From contig JAGVSM010003712.1 of the NCBI GenBank assembly GCA_022494885.1, positions 62,001-126,000 of the forward strand: DNA of 64,000 nucleotides. Reading direction: 5' to 3'. The notes below the pieces were generated by a model. The model saw nothing but the letters and a program-made list of their open reading frames with translations. It ran no database searches and was not told the origin of the DNA. How positions within the stretch are numbered: position 1 is the first letter of the stretch; each line of letters starts with the position of its first letter. This stretch comes from Micrasema longulum. Its lineage: Eukaryota; Arthropoda; Insecta; Trichoptera; Brachycentridae. Positions 42,561 to 52,286 of the stretch are shown piece after piece. The position numbers were made by a program, and so were the translations under genes.

Positions 42561-43404
42561 GAAAATTCTTGATGGAGGTTCATTGAAATTTATTATAAAA
42601 ATTAAAGACGAGTGATGAACAAGTGAACTTGGAATATCCAGTGACCGGTTTCATCACTTAGAATAAATATTATTTTGATTAAAAAAACAATGTCAAAATA
42701 ATTCATATTGCACCTAAAGGCCAAACTTGACAAACAGGAAATTCTCGAAATTAAGAGATTAAAAAATAAACCCCACGTAGAATTACTTAATGAGCAGTTG
42801 TCACACGTGTGTTCCTTATTATTATACCCATTGTAATCATTTTACCAAACCCTTTGTTTTACAGAAATCACAATTGACAGAAATCAAATGGGACAGCAAA
42901 AATAATATATATGTAATATTTAAACTCATATCATTATATCAACTCACTAGTTAACCCAAAACACTTTGTTAATGATCCAAATAATGTAATTTAATTAACT
43001 TTCATATAAATTTAAAATTCTCTATCCTTACTTCTGTTTTATACAAATATGCACATTGAATTTCGTAATAAAGATACCAGTCTCGAAAATATTTTATTTT
43101 ATTTGGGAAATCAACAGTTCTACTTACATATTTTTAGTAAACAAACAGATATAGTGTATAAACTCAGAACTAATAACAGATTTCCACATAGTATACAAAG
43201 TTAGTAAAGAAAATATATTACATATCAAATAAATACATACAATTTATACATATAAAAATGTTATTTTCATGTACTCAATAATCAAAGATTTTTTTGTATA
43301 TATTTTAAGAACATTAAGTTACTGTAAATTGGGCGGGATAAGGACAAGAATGCTTGAAGAGAGGATAAGGTGGGGAGGGGAGATATACATATTTATTATT
43401 ATAA
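42561..43404. other. AT-rich stretch with the empty-site sequence
   Basis: 43138-43203 (agtaaacaaacagatatagt ... agtatacaaag) is the uninterrupted relative of 12-238 at the window start. The tract from about 43085 (tttatttgggaaatcaacag) resembles an antisense LINE 3' end. Confidence 0.55.
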
Positions 43405-43625
43405 TGTCTACTAAGTTACATAATACATTTTTAGTTTAAATTTTAAATCTGACTTAGTGATGTTTGTGTAATCTATATTTTTAAATTTTGTATTGTACAT
43501 TAAAAAAGTCCTACGTAAAAAAGCATTTTTAACATACGATGTTTTACTTATTGGTACATGAAACAGGTGGTACCGTCTACAAATCCTGGCTGGCACATGT
43601 ATTGTTATTAAACCAAACAGCTATA
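43405..43625 (-). pseudogene. LINE ORF2 C-terminal scrap
   Basis: The minus strand encodes CRRYHLFHVPISKTSYVKNA, FLRRTFLMYNTKFKNIDYTN and DLKFKLKMYYVT. The pattern (hydrophobic-P, RSFxxRxxxLYN, FKxKLK) is a Jockey/CR1-like ORF2 end. Confidence 0.6.
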
Positions 43626-43671
43626 CCATATTTCTGTATATATCCAAATTTAAAACCAATAATTCACATAT

Positions 43672-43975
43672 TACAACAGAGAGATGAAGAACATTTTAGA
43701 GAAGGTATTATAGTAGTCTAGGCATCTACAGGGCTTATTGACTGGTTTCAGTGACCACTTTACACACCTTTGCCCATATTTGAACATCTACATTCCTTCA
43801 ATTCATTCACCTGTTGATGTTTGTGAAGTTAAAGAGCTGAAACGTTTATTTATGCGGCTGAGATTCATCTCATTGAATTATTTCGCCTACATACTAGGCA
43901 ACGCCTGAAAATTTATTTTTTTCAATTTCTATACTTCTTCGTGGACCAGGTGGATTTACCAACAAAATTGCGTTA
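43672..43975 (+). repeat. FB subtype b
   Basis: 'acaacagagagatgaagaac', 'agtctaggcatctacaggg', 'gttaaagagctgaaacg' and 'actaggcaacgcctgaaa' through 'cgtggaccaggtggattta'. Parts of the middle are deleted. Confidence 0.7.
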
Positions 43976-44195
43976 CAATATTTCACGTCTACCTTGCTGG
44001 GAATCGAACCGAGTACTTCAAACACGGTACTCGACTTCCTTTTTCAGGATTGCTTGTACACAAATAAATGTTATAAAAGTACTCGGACAATTACGTACGC
44101 ATTATAAAAATATTAAAGCCGATGAAACTTTTAATCCCTATTTGTGTGGTAATGTTGTTTATAGCAATAGTCTGCAATGAGATAAATAAAGATTT
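43976..44195. repeat. Possible tRNA-derived SINE relic
   Basis: The minus strand has 'tactcggttcgattcccag' with a perfect B-box (GGTTCGATTCC) at about 44000-44020. No A-box or tail could be fixed. Confidence 0.35.
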
Positions 44196-44743
44196 GTCCA
44201 TGTCTGAGGCTCTCAACCTTTTTTTGGCTATGGAACCCCAATCGATCTACATTTTTTGGCGGAAACCCACCAAGACAATAAAAAAGTAGATGTTTGTATT
44301 TTGTAAGATTTGCCTTGAAAAGAAAGACTATATTTTGAATAAAAAATCTGGTGAAGAATGAAAAATTTTCACAGTTTTACTTATAATGACATTAAAATTA
44401 GATTTAATTTCTGACTATTGTCAGAAATTAAATCTAATTTTAAAAATATATGAAAATAAATGAAATGGATTTAAAATAATTAATTGTGTTCTAAAAATCA
44501 ATATGGATATTGTGGAGGAATGTTTTTATACTTAAATTTAAGAAAGATTTTTTTTTTAAATACGTCACTAAAAAAATGCGGCATGTTTGGCCTTGATAGT
44601 TGTGACGTCTAGATTCGCGACATTGTCCTAAACAAATTTGAATGATCAGAAACAAATAAACACGAATCGTGACGTATTAGGGGCGTGGCCAATGGAATGG
44701 CCGTTTTTGCGGGAATTCAAAATTACAAATTTAAACATGTATT

Positions 44744-45019
44744 TTATGCTACTAATAAGTAACAAAAAAATATTTTTTTACTGGACAGTATTTTATAGAC
44801 CTTTATTACTTTAAAAATGTAAAAAAAATATGTTTTCTTAATGAATACAAAGATCTGGAGCGGCATCCAGTCTAGTTCTGATTTTTTTTTAGTGTAAGTG
44901 TAATCTGAAAATCCAGTCTCACATCGGTAAGTCGATAGCAATGGAGGCAGAACCACCAAAGCCTTCTCAACTACTGCAGGATATTCATCTTTTAGTCCAA
45001 AACAAAAGTCGAAAAACAA
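44744..45019 (-). pseudogene. hAT transposase C-terminal (dimerisation) remnant
   Basis: The minus strand reads FFDFCFGLKDEYPAVVEKAL, VVLPPLLSTYRCETGFSDYT and YTKKKSELDWMPLQIF. The block (F/W)...EYPxxxxxAL...LLPFxSTYxCExGFS is the hAT C-terminal dimerisation signature, needed for assembly of the active transposase. The copy runs into non-homologous residues after the KKKS position, and the catalytic region is not recognisable upstream. Confidence 0.8.
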
Positions 45020-45096
45020 AAATCAGCTGATTCGAATTTTTGTTTTAGAGATGATGAATTCTTAAAATTGATCAAATTTTTATACTCTGATACAGT

Positions 45097-45468
45097 TGAA
45101 CGTAGTTATGCAGAAAGTAGCCAGTCCACAATTTCGAAAAAATAGATATTGGTGTTATCGGGTGCAGCAAGTTTGCTAAAACAGCCAGGCCGCTTTCATA
45201 CAAAAAACTGCAATAATCACCATCTGAAAATAGTGTCGATCACAAAAACGGCATTTCTCAATTTGCAGAAAACACCCACAGCTCTAGAAAAATCTTACGG
45301 TACTTTAAAACTACTACAAAAACTGGTCAAATACGTAAATAGTTACTTGTTTATAATTTGTCAAAGTCAAAAACATTCCAATGTGTAGATTTGATTATTC
45401 ACTCTTTTCACAAACGTGCTGTTATTTCAGTTTCACTTTTCTATGTCTAACTGCTTTCAGTTAAAATT
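45097..45468 (+). mobile_element. TIR-33 element nested in hAT
   Basis: The left end TGAACGTAGTTATGCAGAAA continues 'gtagccagtccacaatt'. The right end is degraded (ctatgtctaactgctttcag). The interior 'aacagccaggccgctttca' and 'aacacccacagctct' match the copy starting at 56740. Non-coding. Confidence 0.7.
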
Positions 45469-46013
45469 GATGGTTTGGTCTAATCTGCCAATGCAGAGTT
45501 GCATCAACGTTGGCATATTTCGTAGATTCGCTATCAGCTGAAACAGTTTCACAAAAATTAGTTAAACTGTTACGATCATAAACAGTTCAAAAACCGAAAT
45601 GAGCGGCGGAAGGAAGGGGTCATGCTGTTTTGTCATAAAAATAACCAATTATTAAAGATATTTTAAAATCGGTAGAGTTACCATCGAGTGCCTGTGGGCC
45701 AGTGGAGTGGCTACATACATAAATAAAAATAAAATTATATTGAATGCACCTATTGTATAAACATTTTCAATTGTAAACTATGTATTTGTATTTTGTATTA
45801 GATTAAAAATAAATTCAATAGATCTACCGAAAAGTCGGTAGAGTTGGCAACGCTGTCTGTTTTTTTCAAAGGTGAAGCTATTTGCCGAAAAGCACAGGCG
45901 TCGCGACGTCGACTGCCTGTTTTCTACGACAATACGCCTTAACTCTCCCCTGTGACTCTTCCGCTGAAGTTTAGGGTTCCGCGGAACACCTTTTAAGAAC
46001 CGCTGGTCTATGT

Positions 46014-46444
46014 AAACGTTATAACACCATAATTGCCAGTCAGAATCAACTTTATATTTAACTACTGGATTTGAATATTTTTCGTTGGCCAATGCTTAAC
46101 TGAAACTAATTGATAAAACAGCTTAAAGTTTATTGCTTTAACTAGTAGTTAAATTTTACTTGTTATGAAACGACCATGCCGGGGTCTCAAACCTTGAACG
46201 TCTGCTCGTGTTACTCTAAGTAGCCTAATTAAGAGACTTAATCTTAATGTATTTAGCTCTTTTCTTTGTCCATGGCCGGATATAGGAGAAGAAATAACAC
46301 GCTGATGTTCATCAAACGTATTTAATATTGTATTAGGTATCAACGCATTTGTTTTATAGCTAAATTCGGCCATTAAAAATAACGTAGAGTATATTCAGTT
46401 TTTTTTTGTGGAGCAAAAAACTTATCAAAAATAAAACAGGATTA
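46014..46444. other. Unassigned stretch left of the pogo element
   Basis: A 74-codon minus frame (46149-46373) shows no motif. The last bases before 46445 are TA, the target of the adjacent transposon. Confidence 0.4.
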
Positions 46445-46469
46445 GGGGAAGGGGGGGCTAGTTGTTACA
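46445..46469 (+). repeat. Left terminal inverted repeat of pogo element
   Basis: 25 bp pairing with 49098-49122 with one mismatch (G versus A at position 12). Followed directly by a related GGGGCAAGTTGTTAC copy (46470-46484). Confidence 0.9.
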
Positions 46470-46833
46470 GGGGCAAGTTGTTACATTGTAAATAACTCCC
46501 CGACCAATAAGTTCTGTGGCGTACGTGTCACACAGCATGTCTAGGTATCGTGTCCGCAGTGCTCGACGGAACGTTGCTCTTGCCGGTCGTGCGTAATTCA
46601 AATAAAACCGATTATAGTGTATTTCGTATCTGAAAGTAACTTTCGTTAATTGATTTTGAAGTTTAATTGTTCTCCAACCATAAAAGGTAAGTTGATTCAA
46701 AGTAAATTGGTAAAAGTCTACATGTCTCTGCTTGCATTCAGATAATATATCGAAATAATAACACTTTCCGTGTTAATGTTATAACAATTTGTTTTTATTT
46801 TGGGTCAGAGGGGCTAGTTGTTACAACAATGTG

Positions 46834-46864
46834 GGGGCAAGTTGTTACTGTAACAACTAGCCCC
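46834..46864. repeat. Left subterminal hairpin of pogo element
   Basis: GGGGCAAGTTGTTAC (46834-46848), one T, then GTAACAACTAGCCCC (46850-46864) form a 15-bp-arm palindrome with one mismatch. A further GGGGCTAGTTGTTAC lies just upstream (46810-46824). The units equal the inner part of the terminal repeat and are likely transposase binding sites. Confidence 0.8.
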
Positions 46865-46949
46865 ACAACGTTTCCCTTTTACTTCAAATGGCATGTTTAT
46901 ATAAAAATGTTAAACAATTTATTATTATTGTTCTAGAATTTATATAACA

Positions 46950-48791
46950 ATGGTACGGACATATAAAAAAAAAATCAATAGAGGGGAAATTTCCGAGGAG
47001 ACCTACAAAGGAGCAGCTAAAGAAGTAACAGAAAAAAAATTATCCATTCGAAGAGCTGCCGAAGTATACAAAGTAAATTTTATGACGTTACATCGTTACA
47101 TAAAACGTCAAGAGGATGGTCCAACCACGTCTAACTTAGTGGGTTACAACAAGCCTCGCCAAATATTTTCTGTCGATCAGGAAAAGGAACTTACAGCATA
47201 CATAAGTAAATGTAGCAAAATATTTTATGGCTTATCAACTACTGATGCAAAGAAGTTAGCATTTGAATATGCTTTTAAAAATCGAATCCCTTATCCCATG
47301 AATTGGAATGATAAAAATACAGCAACAAAAGATTGGTTGCAGGGTTTCATGAAACGAAATGGGACTTTGTCAATTCGCACGCCGGAAGCAACAAGCCTGA
47401 GTCGGGCGACAAGTTTCAATAGGCACAATGTAAACGAATTTTTCAATAACCTGGCAAATGTCTATGAAAGATTTCCTTTTGAGTGTCAAGATATCTGGAA
47501 TTTGGATGAAACAGGCGTTACAACCGTCCAAAAACCTTCAAAAATACTAGGTATCAAAGGTGCGCATCAAGTAGGAGCAATTACAGCTGGAGAAAGAGGG
47601 ACTCTCGTCACAGTCCTATTAGCAGTTAGTGCCAGTGGAAATTCAGTTCCGCCACTTTTTGTATGTCCTCGTAAAAATTTTAACCAACATTTTGTAGTTG
47701 ATGGTCCTCCTGGATGTATAGGGACAGCAAACCCAAGCGGATGGATAAGTTCAGAAAGTTTCATATTATTTATGAATCACTTGGTGAAACATGTAAGGTG
47801 CTCAAAGGAAAAACCAATTTTACTAGTCCTTGATAATCATTCATCGCACCTGACAATTGATGTGCTGAATTACAGTAAATATAATGGAATAACTCTTTTA
47901 TCGTTTCCACCACACACATCACATAAGCTGCAACCCCTCGATCGATCGGTATATGGTCCTTTTAAAAGATTTACAAACAGCGCTGCAGATGGGTGGATGA
48001 AAAATCACCCAGGCCAGTCAATGACTATTTACGATATACCCGGAATAGTTAAACTATCTCTCCCGCTTGCCATTACACCTAATAACATTATGTCAGGCTT
48101 TCGAGTAACAGGTATATGGCCATATAATCGAGACATCTTTTCAAAGGAAGACTTTGAGCCTTCCGAAATTACCGATCGTCCAATGCCTGATAACGTTAAT
48201 GCTGAAAAGGTTGCTTCTGTGGTCAATGAACCACATTCATCTTCTCCTTTACAACCTGCAACCTCCAGTGGTGAAGCTCTACCTCAAAACCAAGAAGCTC
48301 AATTATCTATTTCCACGGAACCGCAACCATCAACAAGTGGCATCAATAAAATACAACATACCACGCCTGAACAAATTAGGCCATATCCTAAAGCTGGACC
48401 AAGAAAGGGAGGTAACAATTCCAGAAGGAAAATAAAATCAGCAATATTGACTGACACTCCGATTAAGAACCAAATCGAGCTGGAAGAGAGCTTGAGGAAG
48501 CAAAAACAAGCCGCCAAATCAATTAAAAAAAACATTACGATGGGTGCCTTTAAAAATAAAAAAACGTCAAAGAAACTGAAGAAAAAACAAGTGTTGGATT
48601 CTTCTTCCGACTCAGAACACGAAGAATGCCTGTGTTTGGTGTGCATGGAGAGTTTTGATTGCTCCAAACCTGGACAGGAATGGATCCAGTGTACCAAATG
48701 CAGTAAATGGGCACACATTTCTTGCATTCGTGGCGATAAAGTTAATTTTACATGCCCAAATTGTGATTCGGACATAGATTTAAGCGATTAA
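46950..48791 (+). CDS. pogo-type DDE transposase with C-terminal PHD finger
   Basis: A 613-residue protein predicted to bind the element's ends and move it by cut-and-paste in the nucleus. Residues 15-55 form a Psq/CENP-B-type helix-turn-helix (LSIRRAAEVYKVNFMTLHRY). 70-155 resemble the second CENP-B-like DNA-binding segment. 165-395 are the DDE_1 catalytic domain with D186 (WNLDETG), D295 (LVLDNHSSH) and D331 (LQPLDRS), a DD35D spacing. 415-500 are Ser/Pro/Gln-rich and 484-548 strongly basic. 560-607 form a C4HC3 PHD finger (C562, C565, C581, C584, H589, C592, C602, C605). The ATG at 46950 is supported because the deleted relative keeps the same start (51020). No stops or frameshifts are present. 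A domesticated host gene is possible but unlikely given the intact inverted repeats and TA flanks. Confidence 0.92.
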   Translation: MVRTYKKKINRGEISEETYKGAAKEVTEKKLSIRRAAEVYKVNFMTLHRYIKRQEDGPTTSNLVGYNKPRQIFSVDQEKELTAYISKCSKIFYGLSTTDAKKLAFEYAFKNRIPYPMNWNDKNTATKDWLQGFMKRNGTLSIRTPEATSLSRATSFNRHNVNEFFNNLANVYERFPFECQDIWNLDETGVTTVQKPSKILGIKGAHQVGAITAGERGTLVTVLLAVSASGNSVPPLFVCPRKNFNQHFVVDGPPGCIGTANPSGWISSESFILFMNHLVKHVRCSKEKPILLVLDNHSSHLTIDVLNYSKYNGITLLSFPPHTSHKLQPLDRSVYGPFKRFTNSAADGWMKNHPGQSMTIYDIPGIVKLSLPLAITPNNIMSGFRVTGIWPYNRDIFSKEDFEPSEITDRPMPDNVNAEKVASVVNEPHSSSPLQPATSSGEALPQNQEAQLSISTEPQPSTSGINKIQHTTPEQIRPYPKAGPRKGGNNSRRKIKSAILTDTPIKNQIELEESLRKQKQAAKSIKKNITMGAFKNKKTSKKLKKKQVLDSSSDSEHEECLCLVCMESFDCSKPGQEWIQCTKCSKWAHISCIRGDKVNFTCPNCDSDIDLSD

Positions 48792-48902
48792 ATATTCAAA
48801 ACTTAATTTTACATGTTATTATATATATTCTACATAATTATTGTTAGCAATTACATTTTTTTTAAATTTTTGTTTTTGTTCGTAACAACATGCCCCCACG
48901 TT

Positions 48903-48937
48903 GTAACAACTTGCCCCTGCGTGGGGCACATTGTTAC
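48903..48937. repeat. Right subterminal hairpin of pogo element
   Basis: GTAACAACTTGCCCC (48903-48917), a 5-bp loop and GGGGCACATTGTTAC (48923-48937) mirror the left hairpin. Another GTAACAACATGCCCC lies at 48882-48896. The same arrangement survives at 52063-52097 in the deleted relative. Confidence 0.75.
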
Positions 48938-49060
48938 AGTTTTTTATTATTTTTAAATATGCTATTATTATTTTTGTGGACTTTGTTGGAACACATTTTA
49001 ATTGTTTTATTATATTTAAATATGTGTACATTAAGATATAATCAATATTATGTGTTTGAA

Positions 49061-49066
49061 AATAAA
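49061..49066 (+). terminator. Polyadenylation signal AATAAA
   Basis: Lies 270 bp after the transposase stop and about 56 bp before the right end, inside the element. It would end the transposase mRNA within the transposon. Confidence 0.55.
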
Positions 49067-49097
49067 CAGTTACCAGATATTCAACGTTTTATTTTTT

Positions 49098-49122
49098 TGT
49101 AACAACTAGCTCCCCCTTCCCC
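49098..49122 (-). repeat. Right terminal inverted repeat of pogo element
   Basis: Reverse complement of 46445-46469 with one mismatch, followed by TA. Confidence 0.9.
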
Positions 49123-49124
49123 TA

Positions 49125-49540
49125 CAATAAATCAATATTAAAACCTCTCTAATCTAGTCAAAAATCAATGGTTAAAATATTTTTTTTAAATCCCTTCAGG
49201 TACCCCAGCATCAAGTTGTGTTAGGAATTTGTGATCTTAGATATAAGGCAATTATGTATTTTTAGAATAATAATGTTTGTGAAAGCAAATTATTCTACCA
49301 AATCCCAAAAGGAACACTCCCATACTACCAGAAGTCAAACTAGAGGATGGGTCATGGGGTCTATCACAAACTCTGAATTCGGGCAAAAAAATTTTAAGGT
49401 TTCTGGGCCCCAAAATATTTAATATGCTACCCGAGCATTGTAAAACCATGACCCGGATTCAATTAAAAAAAATTGTAAAAATTGGTTACCGGGAAAATCG
49501 GAAAATTTACTCAAAATACATTCTTAAATAAAAAAATTGT
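49125..49540 (+). pseudogene. LINE ORF2 C-terminal remnant
   Basis: The plus strand reads HSHTTRSQTR, FGQKNF and, after a frameshift, FLGPKIFNMLPEHCKTMTRI, QLKKIVKIGYRENRKIYSKY. The GPKxFNMLPxxxK...LKKxVK wording is a Jockey/CR1-like ORF2 end. 49125-49280 itself is unassigned. Confidence 0.6.
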
Positions 49541-50109
49541 ATAAATTAATATTGTAGAACTGTTTAGTAAATGAACTAGTAGGTAGTAATGTTATTGTTT
49601 ATTTTTGCATAAAAATGTCTGCCTTAAAACAGGTTGTACCTAGTTAGGCAGACTAGACATGATCCAGAGAAATCTATTATCTAAGTGTGTATGTAGTAGA
49701 TAAAGTAATAGTTATTTTGTTAATAAACTATGATTATTATTATTTTTATTAAAAGACATCAAATAACTACTCTCAATAACAAGACACCACTTTTTTTAGA
49801 ACGACATAAATACTGAATAATTTAGAAGTTGGTTTTTCAATTTTTAACGTAAACATAACATTTTGTTTAAAAACGTCAGTAATTAAAAAAAATAAGGCTT
49901 TATTACAGTTTTTTCATTATATTCATTTTCTTATATGGGCACCTTAGAGGATAAAAGACAAGAGTCCACTTTTTGCCGTTCTGAAGTTAAAAATGCAGAA
50001 ACTATCGCAGTAAGCTATTTTATATAATATTGTTTAAAAAATAATTTTGGATTTTTCAAGTTATTTAAAATGTATTTTTTTAACTGTTCAAATAAACAGA
50101 ATCAATCTA
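49541..50109. other. Unassigned AT-rich stretch
   Basis: No feature recognised. Confidence 0.4.
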
Positions 50110-50460
50110 AATACTGTCCATTATTATCGATGGTCTTTCGTCATCTTTATGGTAGAGCCATGATCCCATCCTCAAAGAACTTTTTTGGTTTGTGGACAAA
50201 AAACTGGGACAAGTGATTTTCACAGTCAATTCTTGAATTCAATTTCTTTCCCTGTAGAGTTTTGAAGACACCGGAACAAATGATAATCTGAAGGCGCAAG
50301 ATCAGGACTATACGGTAGGTGGGTTGGAACTTCCCAGCCAAGCTCCTCCAGTTTTTGCCGGGTGACCAAAGATGTGTGTGGTCTCGCGTTGTCCTGCTGA
50401 AAGAAGACGCCACGGGATTTCGTCAATTCTGGTAGGTTTTTGACACCGAAATACACTTAC
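50110..50460 (-). pseudogene. mariner transposase C-terminal fragment
   Basis: The minus strand encodes GVFFQQDNARPHTSLVTRQK, LEELGWEVPTHLPYSPDLAP and SDYHLFRCLQ. The second and third catalytic Asp residues (QQD and PSD) are 34 residues apart, i.e. the DD34D of mariner. After a frameshift it reads CENHLSQFFVHKPKKFFEDG and IMALP, the usual mariner end. The N-terminal DNA-binding part and the first Asp are missing. No terminal repeats recognised. Confidence 0.85.
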
Positions 50461-51019
50461 GTCATAAAAGTGTATTTTTAAGTTGAAATAAAAATCAGAA
50501 GTCTACTTTTTTAATGCAAATAACATCAGTACTCCCAGATAGGGGAAGGCGGGGCTAGTTGTTACATTCTAAATAACTCCCCCATCACTAGGTTCTGTGA
50601 CGTATGTGTCGCACAGCATGACTAGGTATTGTGTCCGCAATGCTCGACGGAATGACACCGTGCGTAATTAAAATAAAATCGATTATAGTATGTTTTATTT
50701 CTGAAAGTAACTTCCGTTAATGGATTTTGAAGATTAATTGTTCACCAACTACAAGAGGTAAGTTGATTCAAAGTAAATTGGTAGAACTCTACATGTCTAT
50801 TCTGACATTCAGATGATATATCGAAATAATAACACTTTCCGTGTTAATGCTATAACAATTTGTGTTTATTTTGAGTCAGAAAAGCTAGTTGTTACAACAA
50901 TGGAGGGGCAAGTTGTTACTGTAACAACTAACTCCACAACGTTTCCCCTTTACTTCAAATGGCATATTATATAAAATTATCAAACCATTCATTATTATCG
51001 TTCGAGATTTTATATAACA

Positions 51020-51255
51020 ATGATACGGATGTATAAAAAAAACAATAGAGGTGAAATTTCCGAGGAGACTTACAAAAGAGCAGCTAAAGAAGTAACAGAA
51101 AAAATATATATTCGAAGAGCTGCCGAAGCATACAAAGTAAATTTTATGACATTACATCGTTACATAAAACGTCAAGAGAATGGTCCACCACATCTAACAT
51201 AGTGGGTTACAACAAACCTCGGCAAATATTTTCTGTCGATCAGGAAAAGGAGCTT
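51020..51255 (+). pseudogene. 5' stump of pogo transposase gene
   Basis: Encodes MIRMYKKNNRGEISEETYKR, AAKEVTEKIYIRRAAEAYKV and NFMTLHRYIKRQENGPPH before a frameshift and stop (51202). Residual identity continues to VDQEKELI-like codons at 51255. Only the first helix-turn-helix survives. Confidence 0.85.
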
Positions 51256-51972
51256 ATTATATCGGCTGAGACAAATTAAATGCATACGCAAAAATTTGCC
51301 GGTTGATGCCGCCCGTCAATTAATAAATGCGTTTGTAGTGTCTAGAGTCGATTATTGTAATGGTATCTATGCAGGTCTACCAATGAACAAAATGACTCGC
51401 CTACAATCTGTATTGAATGCCGCAGCGAGACTTATTTTCGGAATCTCTAAGTTCAGTCATATCACTCCACTACTTCGATAACTACACTGGCTACGTTTTC
51501 CACAGAGGGTCGAATACAAACTCTGTTGGCTTATGTATAAGTCACTGCACAACTCTGCTCCGGAATATCTAAGGGAACTATGCATTCCAGATGAACTAGC
51601 TGACAGGCGTCTAACGCTTAGATCAGCTACGTCTACGGCGAGAGGAAAAGTTATTTTACCTCTACGCAAACAGCGCACTAAATTTAGTGAACGCGCATTT
51701 GCGGTCGCAGGCCCTATGGCATGGAATGCTCTCCCAGCAGAGGTGCGAGGCTGTGAAAGTGAAGTGATGTTTCGGAAAAAAACTTAAAACCGACTTGTTC
51801 TCTAAATCATTTGAATAAATTCGTAGCACGTGACAACAAAATAAATTGTTTTAATTAAATTACAAATTTAAAAGCTTCAATTAAATTAATTTAACCAAAG
51901 AATCACCATGTAAAGCGCCCTTGAGGTATTTTATTACGAAAATGGCGCCATATAAGTTATCCATAATAATAA
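51256..51972 (+). pseudogene. LINE-B copy inside the pogo relative
   Basis: The plus strand encodes LRQIKCIRKNLPVDAARQLI, NAFVVSRVDYCNGIYAGLPM, NKMTRLQSVLNAAARLIFGI, a stop at the LLRELHWL position, then MYKSLHNSAPEYLRELCIPD, ELADRRLTLRSATSTARGKV, KQRTKFSERAFAVAGPMAWN and ALPAEVRGCESEVMFRKK. SRVDYCNGIYAGLP...LQSVLNAAARLI and the AFAVAGP box are diagnostic of L2/CR1-group ORF2. The 3' end 'gcgcccttgaggtatttt', 'tataagttatccataataat' is complete. This is the best-preserved LINE-B copy. Confidence 0.85.
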
Positions 51973-52178
51973 TACATGTTATTATATATAAACAACATTA
52001 TTGTTAACAATTACATACATGTTTGGTTTTGGTTTTAGTTCGTAACAACAAACTCCCACCTTGTAACAACTTGCCCCTGTGTGGGGCACATTGTTACAGT
52101 TTTAATATATTTTTTGAAATGCTATAATTATTTTTGTGGACTTTGTATGAAAACATGTAAATTGATTTATTACATTTA

Positions 52179-52286
52179 AATTTATTTCAACAGAGAGGGA
52201 AAACATTTTTGAGAAGGGAATATGGAAGTCTAGGCATTTACAGGGCTTTTTACAGTCTGCAAGCATTTGGACATAATCAAACATTG
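52179..52286. repeat. FB subtype a insertion with long flanking duplication
   Basis: Holds 'atttcaacagagagggaaaac' through 'ggcatttacagggct', then switches to the reverse of the FB start (cagtctgcaagcatttgg). It is flanked by TTGATTTATTAC/TATTT-type direct repeats (52162-52178, 52287-52304). The intact pogo copy shows the single-copy target near 49005-49015. Confidence 0.7.

Larger units (their letters stand above)
44204..46005 (-). mobile_element. hAT element with degraded transposase
   Basis: The left terminus CTGAGGCTCTCAA (44204) and right terminus (45993-46005, reverse complement CAGCGGTTCTTAA) match imperfectly. Both continue into GGAACCC-type sequence. The flanks GTCCATGT (44196-44203) and GTCTATGT (46006-46013) form an 8-bp duplication with one change. 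CAGNGGTTCTCAA ends are typical of hAT (Buster/Charlie-type). A transposase remnant lies on the minus strand at 44744-45060, and a TIR-33 element sits inside at 45097-45468. Confidence 0.8.
46445..49122 (+). mobile_element. Complete pogo-type DNA transposon with PHD transposase
   Basis: The element starts GGGGAAGGGGGGGCTAGTTG (46445) and ends in its reverse complement at 49122. The 25-bp terminal inverted repeats differ at one base. TA dinucleotides at 46443-46444 and 49123-49124 are the target duplication used by Tc1/mariner/pogo elements. Inside are one uninterrupted transposase gene, GTTGTTAC-type repeats near both ends, and AATAAA at 49061-49066. Everything expected of an autonomous cut-and-paste element is present, so it may be mobile or recently so. 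A deleted relative is at 50542-52403. Confidence 0.9.

Noticed and set aside
48299..48775. 158-codon minus-strand frame
   Set aside because: Lies fully within the pogo transposase gene on the other strand and has no motif; a shadow frame.
46950..48791. Domesticated host gene of the Tigger/CENP-B/PHD type
   Set aside because: Near-perfect inverted repeats, TA flanks, a related deleted copy next door and lack of introns favour a transposon gene.
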